A stretch of 64,000 nt of DNA from Epiperipatus broadwayi (taxonomy: Eukaryota > Onychophora > Udeonychophora > Euonychophora > Peripatidae): assembly GCA_028023455.1 (NCBI GenBank), contig JAQFVV010006197.1, positions 14,691,254-14,755,253 of the forward strand. The letters are read 5' to 3'. Made by a program: the position numbers and the translations under genes. Shown piece by piece: positions 1 through 11,776 of this stretch. Position 1 is the first letter of the stretch, and each line of letters begins with the position of its first letter. The notes beneath the pieces were generated by a model, which did no database searches, was not told where the DNA came from, and was given only the letters and a program-made list of their open reading frames with translations.

Positions 1-1475
1 TTAGGAAAACTTTTAGGCTGTCGGCCAACACCTTTCTGCCCCAGAGAAAACAAGTGCAAAGGGCATTGATTTTGGATATGAAGGAATATATTTGTAGGTA
101 GAACAATAGGGAGGTAATATGCTACCTTGGGAAACACTAGAAGATTGAGGAGGGTGACCCTCTATAAAGAGAGGTAGATGCCCATGATAGCGCTGAGGGT
201 GGATATGTTTTGATACAATGCAGTTTGGACCCAAACCTTCACATCCTTAGGAGACAACATGAGGAGGAATCTAAGGAAATTGTATGGCTTAGTGTTGAAG
301 GTGGAAGGGATTTGTTACCAAAAAAAAAGTTGCCAGGTCACTGATTTGTCACTGCTGAATTTCAGCCTGTATGTTTTGGTGTATGAGGTGAGACTCTGTT
401 GAAGCTTAGGGATGAGATCAACTGAGGGAAGCAAGATGACCACTCTGTCTACATAAGCAAGGCATTTGATGCTTTAGCCTAGCCCAGGAATGAGGATTCC
501 AGGGAGGTCATGTTCAAGCCTGAGCAAGAGAAGATTCAGAAACATGGTGAACAACAAAGTGCTCAGCAGAGAGCCCTGAGGGATGGATACGTTGGGTGTA
601 AATCCAGGGGCAACTTTCCCATCAAGGGTAACTAGGATTTCTCTATTGGAGAGATGTGGAGAATGGACAGGAGGGCCTCGAGAATATTAAGATCCCTGAG
701 GAGAACACCAAACAGCAGATCGATCCTGACAGGGTTGAAGGCTACCTGGATGACCAGGTGGATAGCGATGGGACTGCCACTTTAAGACTGCCTAACATGC
801 TCAGCGGTCATCTTAAAGAGTATGGCAGCACCAAGCGTTGAGCACCCCTTACAAGCAAACTGTGAGGTGGAAAGGGCAGGGAATATGACTTGTTTTAGTG
901 CCTCTTTGATGGTAGACTCAATAAGTTTTATGAGCAAGGGGGCCTACCTCGGTAGGCAGCTGATCTTTCTTAAGAAAAGGGACCAAAGCAACCAGATAGA
1001 CACTTGATGATGTAAGCACATGAGGCATCATGTTGAGGGTGATGGTGAACTGACTTAGGTGAAGAAGAAGGAACTTGGGGATAACATGAGGACCAGGATA
1101 GATGCGGCCATGGAAACTTTTCAGTTTGTTAAGTAGCATGGCCTGGGTAATGCCAGGGCCAGAGTTGACACCCGAGGTTGATGGCACAGTGAAAAGAGGG
1201 ATGTCAGCTTTGTGAAGCGTGTGTTTATAATGGTTCCTCAAAAGGAGCAAACACTGACCTATATAGTATTTGTTGCTGACTGTGATGGACAAGGGGGTAG
1301 TGTGCTTGCTCTGGAAATCAAGAGCTCACCTGAGGTAACTTCTGGTCCAACAATGCTGATTCCCCACATACCTCCGGGTACATTTGACTGTGATGTATTC
1401 AGCCAGGTGTATTTGTGGATGACAGCTTGCAGGATTTCCACAAATGCCATCCATGCAGAGATAGGCTCCATTTGA
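1..1475 (-). pseudogene. LINE-A reverse transcriptase part (Jockey/I/R1-like non-LTR retrotransposon), dead and incomplete
   Basis: Reading the minus strand in three frames gives an ordered series of reverse transcriptase blocks. A linker with NVPGGMW lies near 1360-1400. Block 1 (ALVPFLKKDQLPTEVGPL) lies near 945-1000. A QFACKGCSTLGAAIL stretch near 820-865 is like the usual QFGFRxGRSTLDAL. The IPQGSLLSTLLF block is at about 550-590. The catalytic block AYVDRVVIL is at about 430-460. In active elements this last block reads YADD, so the change of the second Asp to Arg should abolish catalysis. Frameshifts and stops are frequent. The reading runs off the window at position 1, so the 3' end is missing. 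The matching 5' half is at 5174-8200 on the same strand. Block order and motifs are seen; the clade is inferred and could be Jockey, I or R1. Confidence 0.82.
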
Positions 1476-1494
1476 AGGATCTTGATTTTATGAC

Positions 1495-1531
1495 GGTGAA
1501 ACAGTCAGCTTTTCAACCCAACTGTTTCACC
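1495..1531. repeat. Perfect 11 bp inverted repeat (hairpin)
   Basis: GGTGAAACAGT at 1495-1505 is matched exactly by its reverse complement ACTGTTTCACC at 1521-1531, with a 15-base loop. It lies about 20 bases beyond the last readable part of the LINE-A reverse transcriptase half. It may therefore be the terminal structure of whatever inserted there, but that is only a guess from position. Confidence 0.7.
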
Positions 1532-1689
1532 TACTATATATGTTATATAGTAGTATTCATACCTACATAGATACCACCAAAACCTCGTATATTTATTAAT
1601 AATAATCTTAATAAGTCCCATCTAAATTTAAATCTAAATGATACAATCATATGTGTGTGCATATATGTTTAAATATTTACAGAAAGATT

Positions 1690-2128
1690 CCTTTATATAC
1701 TCATGAAGCCAAAATACGCACATATATAGTTAATAAATTGCTAAGTGACAAGCTAATTGTAAGTTGTGTAACTTTAGACTACATATATGCAGGAATATAA
1801 ATGTTAATAGATTATAAAGCATTACGTTTTCTATAATTTTGGTATTTATTAAATTTATATATTTTCAAAATTGTATAATTCTGCATATATTGGTAAATTA
1901 GAACGGTCTTATATACTCATGAAGCCAAAATACGCACATATATAGATTGTTAATAAATTGCTAAGCGACAAGCTAATTGTAAGTTGTGTAACTTTAGATT
2001 ACATATATGAAGGAATATAAATGTTAACAGATTATAAAGCATTATGTTTTCTATAATTTTGGTAATTATTAAATTTATATATTTTCAAAATTGTATAATT
2101 CTGCATATATCAGTAAATTAGAACGGTC
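1690..2128. repeat. Direct tandem duplication, about 216-220 bp, two copies
   Basis: The stretch beginning TATATACTCATGAAGCCAAA at about 1694 recurs at 1910. Both copies end with TTAGAACGGTC (1901-1908 and 2121-2128). They differ by a few substitutions and small indels, for example an extra GATTG after the shared ACATATATA. This is a simple segmental duplication with no coding content. Confidence 0.85.
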
Positions 2129-4035
2129 AGGTTACATATATAATAAAATGTTTTTCCAAATCTTAAGATTTGTTTTTCTGGACACACTGTTGCCAGCATA
2201 ATTAATCTTTACTGGTGTAAGATTAATTAAAACTTTATATTTAGAATAAAACTTAGAAAACTGAATAAATTACGGTCTGTCAATGGTTTTTTTTTGACCT
2301 ATTTAATATTTGATACAGCAGGCTTCCATGATAACTGGTGATTATTGTACGGGCCAATAAAACCCTTCTAAGAAAATAAAATATAGAAGGATGGGGGGGA
2401 TACTGTTATAAAAGCAATAGCAGCCATCTTTTAGGACAGTTTTCATTACTCAGGCATTAAAACTCACAAAAATCCAGAGCTTTTTGAATTAATATTTGTA
2501 ATAAGGTGTATAATCAGCATGTCGGGGTAAGTGGACTCGAAATCTAGCCTTCTGCCCGACGAACAGCCATCTAAGCCAGGAGAGCATGAGTTGACCACTG
2601 TCAGAACCTAAAGATGTCACGCTATCCAAAGAACTTGCCAGAAAAGAGAAAGATCAAGATAAACAACGGTAATTACTACTTCCAATCTAAAAACTTCAAC
2701 TAATTCCAAATTTAAATGCTAGCTTAACCTTAAATTAATGACCATCCTAATATTGTAAATGAAAATTATGTAGATTTGGTTTTATAATTTCAATCTAAAA
2801 TCTCGCCTGAATTATAAATGTAATAACTGTATTTAAATCCTGAAGTCTTGCCTGATGATAAAAAACTAATTTAAAAACCTGATTTAAATTGTCTGATATG
2901 ATATGATTTAATTGATATAATTTAACTGATATAAAATATTTAACTGATTTCTAAATGATTTATGCTATACAATATCTAAAGTACTAGCATTCACACACAT
3001 CTCTATTAATATAATTGTATGATTTTATGTGTTGGTTTACTCGTAAAATAATGTTTGATTTAGTTACGTATTAATTTGACTATAAGTAATTAAATGCTAT
3101 CTGTTTCAATTTGCTATGATGTAGAAATTAAATGTTTTATAAATTTAGAAACATATAAAATGCAATAAGCAGTTTAAAGTAATAGTTAAGATTTCTATGA
3201 TAATTTATTATTGTCTTAAGTTAATGATAATGTTTGCCATCATTAATCTTAAGATAGCGTTATAAAACTAAATCAATCATATTTTAGCGAACCTCGCACA
3301 ACTTTCTTTTAAAATGAACAACTATCAAATTTGACTTATTTGAAACTTTACTATGATTTAAAATGCATTTCTTAAGTTAACCTATGCCAAATTTTATTAT
3401 TATTTTGTTATGTTATATTGTTTATGCTATAAAACTTCAAAACCGAGCTTTATCCTTAATTAAACTATTAGCGAGAATTAAATAAAGATTCTCTAACATA
3501 TATATGTAAGTGCGCATATATATAACACGTATAATTATATACAAAATAAAAAGCTCTGTTTTGGAAAGGATAAAATGTCTAGAATTAAAAATCATTACAA
3601 ATGTATCATCACCTTAAGATAGATTTGCTTTTTAAGTTAATATTTTAAACAAATATTTAGTTAAAGTGATAAAAATACAGCATAAATCTATAAGTTTATA
3701 TTTTGATTCCCATATGCTGTAATCCTCCTTAAGCTAATTAAATCAAAGCCTATATAGGTAGCTTTGTAGATTGGATTCATAAATTCCCTAAATAGTATTA
3801 TTAAGAGTACTATAATATGAACTGATGTAGGGTAGTTTCATGAAAGAAACTTACTTTAGCGTCATAATTTTTTAAATATGATTAGGTAGTCAGTGGTGCA
3901 TATGTGTCCTTATGAAACGCTACAGCGTATTTTCTTATTGCTATACTTCTTTAATGGTCGCATGTCATCGCGCTGCATCATTACCTTTAGTTCGGGCAAT
4001 TATCTTCTTCAGATGGTGACTGGTACAGGCCAACC

Positions 4036-4142
4036 CATTCTGCTTATTTTAAATGGAGCATGAGACTCATACAGAGCATAAGATTCCCACATTCTGCATT
4101 CATAAATGGAGCATGAGACTCACCCAGAGCGGACTCCCACTC
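4036..4142. repeat. Imperfect tandem repeat, about 54 bp, two copies
   Basis: ATTCTGC followed by AAATGGAGCATGAGACTCA occurs at about 4037-4070 and again at about 4091-4123. It sits in an island that is clearly less AT-rich than its surroundings (about 3880-4260). A short open frame crosses it, but it resembles no known protein and I do not call it a gene. Confidence 0.65.
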
Positions 4143-4585
4143 ACATATATAAATTGCTCGATCTGCCGGATTAAAATGGCCTCTTATACCACAGCAATGA
4201 GAATCGGTCACAGGGAACCTTTACTCGGTAAAAATCCCATGAATAAGGCACACATATGAGATGCAAATAAGACTCAGTTATATATTTTTCTTTACGCACT
4301 AGTAACTGAAGTCTAACTTCCGTTAATAAGTTCAACCCGCCATTCTAATAATTAATTCAGCATTGATCTGACTAGAATCCAATCTAAATTGCATTACTGT
4401 GTAGAGAATATATTAAAGTATTCGTGCTAGTTAAATTATGTTCTTTACAAAATTTATTATCACTTCCTCTAATATGGCAAATCTAAATCCTATTATAGCA
4501 TAAACCTGGCATAGATAACCATGAGCAAAGTCAAATCGTTCTAAATTAAAATTCCGATCATGCAAATTTTACTGTATTATAATTT

Positions 4586-4880
4586 TATCACCTGCGAGTG
4601 ATAGAGATATATATGTATAGCCAAATAAATATTTAGTTGTAACCTACATAATATCACCTGCGAGTGATATGAGGCTATATACATATATATGTAGAACGGA
4701 AATGCAAAACCTCCAAACTTTATTAATCATACTAGAAAGTTGAAATCACTTATAAGTAAACTAACTTATATATGTAAACCAAACTGCTTAAATCTGTGCA
4801 TCCAAAATTTGCTACTGATAATGCATCACTTGCGTGTGAACCCCATTTAACTGTAATGTCCCTGATTCACCTGAGTGTGA
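4586..4880. repeat. Four copies of a short TCACcTGcGaGTGA palindromic motif
   Basis: TATCACCTGCGAGTGATA occurs exactly at 4586-4603 and at 4652-4669. Diverged forms occur near 4825 (TCACTTGCGTGTGA) and near 4867 (TCACCTGAGTGTGA). Each has 5-6 base arms (TATCAC/GTGATA) around a six-base centre. Spacing is irregular (66, about 170 and about 41 bases). The function is unknown. They may be remnants of a minisatellite or hairpins inside a decayed element. Confidence 0.6.
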
Positions 4881-4960
4881 AATCCAAACTTATTTACTAG
4901 AATGATGTTTTAAATTGTTGTTTACATTGAATTTATTAAATTGATTTTAAATTTACTCTA

Positions 4961-5156
4961 GTTTCTTGTCTGTCTTGCTCACCGACTCACTATTATTTAA
5001 ACTTTAGTAATTAGCTTTATAATTTATTGGAATTTTATATATAATTAATAATGATAAGGTTTCTTGTCTGTCTTGCTCACCGACTCACTATTATTTAAAC
5101 TTTAGTAATTAGCTTTATAATTTATTGGAATTTTATATATAATTAATAATGATAAG
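4961..5156. repeat. Exact tandem duplication, 98 bp, two copies
   Basis: The 98 bases from GTTTCTTGTCTGTCTTGC at 4961 are repeated from 5059 with no differences that I could see over the full unit. Near identity implies a recent duplication, or a collapse or assembly artefact. It lies just before the resumption of LINE-A sequence. Confidence 0.85.
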
Positions 5157-5173
5157 GGTGCCACGATACCTAT

Positions 5174-6154
5174 ATAGATATGCTATATAAAATACCCATT
5201 GTTATCCGTCTTGTGTGCTACTGTTGAGCTACTGCCGGAACATGAAGAAGAGAAATGCTGCTGTGACCTCAACTGTGTCATTTGTAAGGTTGTAAATCTA
5301 TGAGCAATGGTAGAGGAACTAGGGTTAGGCCAGAGCCATGGCGGATGATCTATCAGAGTTCTAGATTTTGTTGCACAAATGCACATATTTGACCATTACA
5401 ACGGTATATATAAATTTCTGAAAGCAGTGCTATTGGTGTGTTTTGTTTGTTGAGGAATCGTATTGTTTTTCTGAGACCAAAGTTTGCTGAAGGGCCAGAG
5501 TCAATGTCAAGGGAAAGATGTAATGTTTGGTGATCCGAAAAAGATATGGTGTGAAGTTGGGCCGATTCAACCATGAAATGGAGATCAGGAGAGTAGAATG
5601 TTAAATCAATCAGGGTTTAATGCTTACGGGTGTAGAAAGAGTAGGTATGGTCTGGGAATAAGCCAGGCCACACATTACGCCTCTGGTGAAGAGATGTTTG
5701 TTTATAAAGGATTGGTATCTCATGTTGAAGTCACCCAGAACAAGAATAGGAATAGAGGCGGGGCTGTGATGTAGTTGATTCAGTGAATAATAGATTTAAT
5801 GCGGGTGTCATTGGAGTAGATATAAATAAATCATAAAACATCTGAAGCGCCCAAATTGGACCTCTAATATAATAGAGTGAGCATCAAGATGGAGAATGGA
5901 AAAGGTGATAGTGGGGGCATGTTTATTAATGATGATGTCGATTCCTCCAGTAGACATCAAGTCAGTGGAATATTTGAATAAACCGAAGATATGGACAAAG
6001 TGGAATAAATCCTGTAGTTAAAGTGAGTGGAGAGTTTAGTTTCTGCAAGGAAGAGGATATTGGGAGAGTTGAGTTCAAACCAGTGTTTGAGAATGAAGAG
6101 CCTATGGATTGAATTTAGGCCCCAAATGTTTAAACCAATGACAGAGATAGACAT
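5174..6154 (-). pseudogene. LINE-A ORF2 endonuclease (exonuclease-endonuclease-phosphatase fold) relic
   Basis: On the minus strand the sequence opens near 6154 with LNIWGLNS and SPNILFLAETKLS. This is the usual start of an apurinic-type endonuclease of non-LTR elements, where the Glu in AETKL is the metal ligand. VLGDFNM at about 5720-5745 is the GDFN motif, and SFSDHQTLHLSL at about 5505-5550 is the terminal SDH motif. These three landmarks come in the normal order, but they are interrupted by frameshifts and stops. The domain should cut target DNA to prime reverse transcription. In the intact element it would be fused to the reverse transcriptase now found at 1-1475. Confidence 0.85.
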
Positions 6155-6551
6155 AGAATGACTTCAAGATGGGTATAAGGAATGAAGAAACAGTAGGAAA
6201 GCGGAGATTTTATGGTGAGAGGGGATGAACTGGGCTGGGAGAAAGGTGAGGCACACAGTCCTTTTTTCTCTTTCCAGAATTGCACAACAATTCATTCTTG
6301 ATGTCACTTGATGAACCACTTTCCGATCAGATTTGAACAGAGGATGGTTAGAGAGTGTGAAGGGCAGAGGCCAACGAGGCCCGAGTTGAAACCAGAGAAT
6401 TCTCCGTTTTTTTTTTCCTCATACATTCTGTGTGTCTGAGAGTTGCCCTGGGTTCGAGAAAAGGTTTCATTAAGGCTTCACAGGGAATGTCAATGATGTA
6501 GTTCTGCCCATCAGACTTGGTGTCACTATCCGATGGGTAAGGATGTGCATG

Positions 6552-7143
6552 CTATTGAGGTTTATTGTATGTGGTGTAGGGGCCAGAGTTGGTAGACTCA
6601 TGCAGGATTTCTGAATTTGAGTTAGTGGACATGTCCATCAAGGAGAGAGAGTCATGTGGTGCAGCTGTAACAGGAAGTGGTGGGCTGTGAGTGAACTCAA
6701 ATTCTGTGCCAGTGGACACTGGAATTTTACTAGAAGGTATAGCAGCATCTGAATGCTGAATGGTTGAAATAGCATCAGACGAAGAAGAGAGGTTAGCTGA
6801 GGGAGCTGCATGGAGCACAGAAGTGGTGTAAACCTGGTGTAGACCCTTATTCTTCTGGCAGGTCATCTCTTTAAAGGGCAATCCTGAATGAGGTGGTTGC
6901 GGTCTTTGCAGATGAAGCATAGATGAAGCATTGAGGCCTGATCCCCCTAATTGAGATGATAAAAGGCGATAGATCCGCTGCTATAAGTGTGGGAATACTT
7001 TCAGGAGAGACTTTTTTAAGAAAGAATTGAAACAAGGCCGGGTTAGTGAAGGTGAGGTCATCAGTGAAAGGATCCCTAAGGTACTCAAATGAGATCACTT
7101 GTCCAAATGCCTCAAGATATTTCTGTAAGTGCAGCATTTCCAT
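6552..7143 (-). pseudogene. LINE-A ORF1 (Gag-like) C-terminal half with CCHC zinc knuckle
   Basis: A minus-strand reading starting near 7143 (MEMLHLQKYLEAFGQV) leads, after a one-base frame change, into CFICKDRNHLIQDC. This is encoded at 6878-6919 and fits C-x2-C-x4-H-x4-C exactly. Such knuckles bind nucleic acid in ORF1/Gag proteins of non-LTR elements. The Ser/Thr-rich tail continues to about 6552. At least one frameshift separates the N-terminal part from the knuckle. It lies between the ORF1 N-terminal region and the endonuclease, as expected for a LINE of this type. Confidence 0.8.
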
Positions 7144-7710
7144 CCCTAAGTGACAGTTTTTGATAGGGGGTAATTATGGATGGCCTATTGGTGTCTATTG
7201 CAACCAAGAACATATTGTGTAAAAATTTTGAATCTATTTTTGAAGACTAGCCTTTGTAACATGTTGTGAAACTATATTGCAATGTATCGGTCATTGGGAA
7301 GGATGAGAATTTTTGTATACTATTAGTTAGATTGTGGAGTTTGCTAAGGTCATAGAGCTGCTGTACTGGGAATTTGTGGAGTCCGCCTTGTAAATCTGTA
7401 ACCGCCAAAATGACTGAACTGTAGCTCTGGTAGCAACAAAGTGACTTGAGGAGAAGCAGTGGAACTGGGTGATTAAATTGTTCAAAAATAACAGTGCAAT
7501 TCTCTGGAGTGAGTTTTTAGTAGGAATAATGAGTTGTTTAGTAGGAATGAGAGTTGCTGAGGTGGCTGATTGGTGATTGTCCTCATCAAGGCCCCATAGA
7601 CTTTGAATGAGCTCAGCTTGGCGTGTTTATGTTGTAATTTTTTGGTAGGGTGATGGATACGGCCTGAGGGAAGGAAATAGCAATACCTTGCTGTGGTTTT
7701 AGGGAGCTAG

Positions 7711-8190
7711 TTATGGAAGAATGGTTGTTAAAGGATAATTCCATAGTGTGACTGATAGTAGTGGGAGTAATGTTGGCAGATTTGGTTGCACTGGTAGATT
7801 GAAATGGGGAATCATGAATAACCTCAACTTTGGAGTAATTATTGTGAAGTTTTTAGAGGTTTCAGAAATGGATGAGGAGGATTCTGAATTCTGCTTAGAT
7901 ATAAAAGGCTGATTTTTTTCCCTCCATAGGTGAGGAATTTTTAGTGTTCCCAGTTGTACTTGGAGCCACATTATGATTGGCCAGATTGTTCTTTTTGGAT
8001 TGCTTTTTACCTTTGATAGGGCAAGCCTCAGCCTGTAAAGGGGGAAACTCCAGAGAGCAAGGAGATGGAGACCTTGAATTAGGTTCTTGGGTGATGACGT
8101 CTTTAGTTGAGTTTTGTTTGAATTTGGATAAAATTTTTGGAAATCTTTGTTGTTGTGAATTAGGTTTTTGCTGCTAGGGGCGGCGGTCAT
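7711..8190 (-). pseudogene. LINE-A ORF1 N-terminal region, low-complexity
   Basis: A 159-residue minus-strand open frame starts near 8190. It is rich in Ser, Pro, Asn and Lys, with no domain I recognise. I assign it to LINE-A ORF1 because it lies directly upstream of, and on the same strand as, the zinc-knuckle segment, and because Ser/Pro/Lys-rich N termini are common in these proteins. The stretch between it and 7143 is broken by stops. It could instead be 5' untranslated sequence of the element that is open by chance. Confidence 0.45.
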
Positions 8191-8595
8191 ATTTAAACGT
8201 CTGGAAGAATTAAAAATTATACAAAGAAAAAAAAATTTGAAGTGGGGAAAAATAAAAAATTTGATTTAAAAACTGAAACAAATCCACTGGAGAGATTGTT
8301 AATGTTAATTTTAGTTGGCTACCGCAAAAATTGAGTAGAATTTTAGGCAGATGGGAGGATCTTTGCTTTGCTTATGAATGTATGTGATCACGAAATATCT
8401 GAATTGCTTCTTGCTAAACTCTTAATTCAATTATTGAAGTACTTTATAGAGATTGTTTTGAATCATGTCTGACATGCCAATAATTATTGTTTACAATTAT
8501 TTAATTCATTTTTTGTAATTTACATTATATGTTTTATTGAAAGATTGGGGAAAAGGAGTGGTAATTATCTAAATCTATTTTATAAAAAAAGAATA

Positions 8596-8843
8596 GGGAT
8601 GTGCATGTAAAATAATTATGAGATATTGAAAGGTTATATGGGTTTTACAATGATTTGAATAAATATCTAATTTATTCTTAGCTTAGTAAGTGATTTAATT
8701 AACAATATGAGGGATTTAAGGGATGTGCATGTAAAATAATTATGAGATATTGAAAGGTTATATGGGTTTTACAATGATTTGAACAAATATCTAATTTATT
8801 CTTAGCTTAGTAAGTGAATTAATTAGCAATATGAGGGATTTAA
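8596..8843. repeat. Tandem duplication, 124 bp, two copies
   Basis: GGGATGTGCATGTAAAATAA begins at 8596 and again at 8720. The two 124-base units differ at only a few positions (for example GAATAAATATC against GAACAAATATC). There is no coding content. Confidence 0.85.
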
Positions 8844-9015
8844 AGTTTATTTATTGAGGCTTGCTAGACCTCAAAATGGCATTTTAACAAATCTTTCATT
8901 ATATGTCTAATGATGTAGAAGTTTTCTATTGTTTTGTATATAATTGATAATTACTATTACTAAAGTAAGTTGATAAGGTACAACTTATATAAATAATGCT
9001 AGATCACATATACAT

Positions 9016-9121
9016 ATTAGTTAGGTTTATTCTGAGAAAATAATGTAAGAAATGCATTATCACTTTATATTAGTTAGGTTTATTCTGACAAAATAATGTA
9101 AGAAATGCATTATCCCTTTAT
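9016..9121. repeat. Tandem duplication, 53 bp, two copies
   Basis: ATTAGTTAGGTTTATTCTGA starts at 9016 and again at 9069, each followed by a near-identical AAATAATGTAAGAAATGCAT segment. It is a short local duplication without gene content. Confidence 0.8.
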
Positions 9122-9799
9122 ATGGTATCACTAAAATGCATGTCATAAAATATATAAATCTCTATAAAAGAGATCACATTAAAATGTATCATTATTCTCA
9201 TCCCCATGCATTGATTCCCTTCTTGACCTGGTGCCTAAGATTGAATGTCCACACACGACCTATTCTTCGTCTAACATCTAATACAGTTCATATCCAGAGC
9301 TAGTACATAAGCTTTGTTCTTACAATACATACATTATGATCATAATAATAAACCATTACATATAATATGACAGACTAACATGTGGCCCAAATTATAGGCT
9401 TATTCAAGGCATGTCTTACCTTCCTCTCATTAATCATAATGTGGTCAACCCCAATTGGAGATTTATTAAACACCTGCTAAATAAACTTTATGCTAGAATA
9501 AATAATTACTCAAAAATGAAAATTTCTTTACTGTCTGTATTGTATCTATGTAACACAAGTTTTTTTTGTTTACTAAAATAAAGATGGAGTGAGAGAAAAT
9601 ACAGTTTAACTGTGTGAAATTATTTAAATCTTGAATGTTAGCTCCTAGAATATTTTTTGTTAAGAGTAGTAGAAAGTGATGATAAATTACTATTGATAAT
9701 GACTAAATGTTTTATTATGGTTTAATTATAATTATAATTGTATCAAAAAACCTTCCAAGTCAAGAAATTTGGTTTTTTATTAGATCATTTACACAAAAA

Positions 9800-10057
9800 C
9801 TACCATTACAAACAGAGCATCCCTGCACATATATATGTATAAAAGGGCACTGAACAACAAGGAGTCTACATCAGCATTAGTGGAACATAAAAAAGCTACT
9901 GGACACAGATTTGAACCCACCGGCTCCAGAATGGTGTGCAAAGAGAGTAACGACCATAGGCGCAAAATAAAGGAGGCATATTTCAAAAATAATGACACCC
10001 AATCAATCAATAGAAAAGACACGTGTTTTGCCATTTCAAAAAGATGGACAAACTAGT
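9800..10057 (+). pseudogene. Penelope-like element fragment 1 (C-terminal GIY-YIG tail)
   Basis: The plus-strand frame contains NNKESTSALVEHKKATGH at about 9850-9905, then MVCKESNDHRRKIKEAYF and, near its end, RKDTCFAISKRW. The SALVEHKxxTGH segment, followed by a basic helix with KxxxEA, is the usual C-terminal part of the GIY-YIG endonuclease of Penelope-like retroelements. No reverse transcriptase and no GIY or YIG strand precede it, so only the last 70-80 residues survive. The plus-strand fragment at 44270-44575 ends almost identically, so both come from one family. The sequence after the stop (to about 10190) also resembles the 3' flank of that copy. Confidence 0.75.
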
Positions 10058-10203
10058 TCAAACAATACTTTAAATAAAATACTGTAACATCTAATTAACA
10101 TAAATTTGAATACTCCCCCTTATCACTATCAACTGCACAAAGCTATGATTATGAAGCCATAGAGCTTTGAAAGCACTAAGCTTTAAATAAATTTAATAAT
10201 ATA

Positions 10204-11075
10204 CACCTGGGTCTCGTTTTACGGACAGATAGGTTCCTCAGAAAACATGCGCAAACGAAATTGCGCAAAAATAGACGTAACTTACATTGAAAAAGGGGGG
10301 GATGCGGTCTGTGATTTTTCAAAATTCGCGTAAAAGCAAAGCACCAACGTGAAATTACTTTAAAATTCGTGCAAAAAAAAAAAAAATAAGGAAATAAAAT
10401 ATGACTAATAAAAAATTCCAAATTTGAAAAAAATTGATACAAGACAAACTTTTTTTAACTATAATATTTGATTTTATTCAAAATAATATATTTTTATGCA
10501 TAATTTACAGTACAGTAATTTACATTTTTTAATACACGTTTTAATTATTATGATTTTCTGGTGACAACGTAATTAGTAATTAATCTTTGAGACGATGATT
10601 TTATTAATTGTTTACGAAGCTCGCGATAACCAGACATACAACCATTTAGCTCTCGTTGGAATTTAAGAGCACGTTAATGACTAGTGTCATTAATAAGAAA
10701 ATAATAATTGATTATGTTTTTTTAAAAAGCAAAAACAGAATGTGATCTAAAATGCAAAATTAACACGCACAATGTTTGAACAAATTTACATTATAATCTT
10801 GTAAAATTTAATGTGTGTATACATAAAATGTGGAAATCATGATTTTAATTTCATTATTGCATAAAATCTTACTATTATAAAGCACTGAAAATATTGAAAT
10901 TACTAAGATGAAAGTCGAATTCCAATAATGTGCTATTACTTTCAATATAACGTAAGTGCGCGAAATTTATTATTTAAAGTAATAGCACATTATCAGAGGT
11001 CGACTTCCAGTGAAACATGAATCGCATAACTTCAAAATCGTGTTAAATAAGTCTGCGTAAAAAGAGACCCAGGTG
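10204..11075 (+). mobile_element. TA-flanked DNA transposon, non-autonomous, copy a
   Basis: The element begins CACCTGGGTCTCGTTTTACG at 10204 and ends at 11075 with its reverse complement (last bases GAGACCCAGGTG), giving a terminal inverted repeat of about 20 bp. TA lies directly outside each end, so the target duplication is probably TA, as for the Tc1/mariner/IS630 group. There is no transposase frame in its 872 bp. A second copy in the opposite orientation lies at 13882-14965. Each copy also has a subterminal region around CTCTGATAATGYGCTATTAC. The superfamily is inferred from the TA only. Confidence 0.85.
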
Positions 11076-11776
11076 TATATAACTTCTTTAACGAGCGTTA
11101 TAAGCGCATAATTATTGATATTATAAAATAAAAATGTAGAAAGTGAAAATAAATGAACATGAAAATATCAAATAATTTTCAATGTCAAATTATTTTCATG
11201 GATATATATAACAAATTTCCCTACAGGTTTTTTAGTTGTAAGGATCAGCAATAGACCTTCCATGAATAGCCATAATAATGATCAGGACCATCTCTACTGA
11301 TAACAACAAATCTTTTAATTCTCCAACCCACACAATATAATATAAGAGCAGCACTCCACTCTAATGTTATCTACTGTAATTTTGAGTAATCAGTGATTAT
11401 CAAGTGCATTCAAATTTCCATATTCAGACTGCATTCTTTATCAACTTTGAATCCAAAGCCTTCAATGATATAGACAAAAGTCAGACCCTGGTTTGAAGAC
11501 GGGAATTTAAATGCATATAATAATTATTGATTATTCAAGCATATGGTAAAGGGCATTAGAATGGAGAGCTGCTCTCATCTTGCCATTTAATGACCTTTTT
11601 TGTATAAAAGCTATCATCTGTTCCTATATATGGAAAAATTTGAAAGAGTTTTAACACATATATAAATGAAAAAATATATATATATATAAATCATCAATTG
11701 CTTTTTATTAATTCACATCAATAAGCAATATTATATAGATTTAAAAAAGCAGACAAAGAAGGAATCAAATTTTTAC
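11076..11776. other. Intron stretch below the PDZ exon
   Basis: It is AT-rich sequence between transposon copy a and the 3' boundary of the PDZ exon. By position it is the start of the next intron of the phosphatase gene, read on the minus strand. I looked for the rest of the PDZ domain (the segment after HEQ) on the minus strand here and down to position 1 and did not find it, so the next exon should lie outside the window. Confidence 0.55.

Larger units (their letters stand above)
1476..5172. other. AT-rich insertion separating the two halves of LINE-A
   Basis: The endonuclease half of LINE-A stops being readable near 5180 and the reverse transcriptase half starts near 1475, so about 3.7 kb has come between them. 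I see no open frame with a recognisable domain here. The content is AT-rich sequence with tandem duplications at 1690-2128 and 4961-5156, a perfect hairpin at 1495-1531, a set of short palindromic motifs at 4586-4880, and two less AT-rich islands (about 2500-2660 and 3880-4260). I could not find terminal inverted repeats or LTRs bounding the whole block, so it may be a composite of several insertions. Confidence 0.5.

Noticed and set aside
918-1475. Plus-strand frames near 822-1475
   Set aside because: Antisense shadows of the LINE-A reverse transcriptase half.
4961-5156. Repeat spacing considered as a CRISPR-like array
   Set aside because: Only two adjacent identical units without spacers, in a eukaryotic sequence.
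7977-8177. 66-codon plus-strand frame with several Cys residues
   Set aside because: Antisense of LINE-A ORF1; no zinc-binding spacing.
11200-11400. Possible next exon (rest of the PDZ) below the PDZ exon
   Set aside because: Minus-strand translation does not give the expected PDZ ending, and no in-phase acceptor was found.
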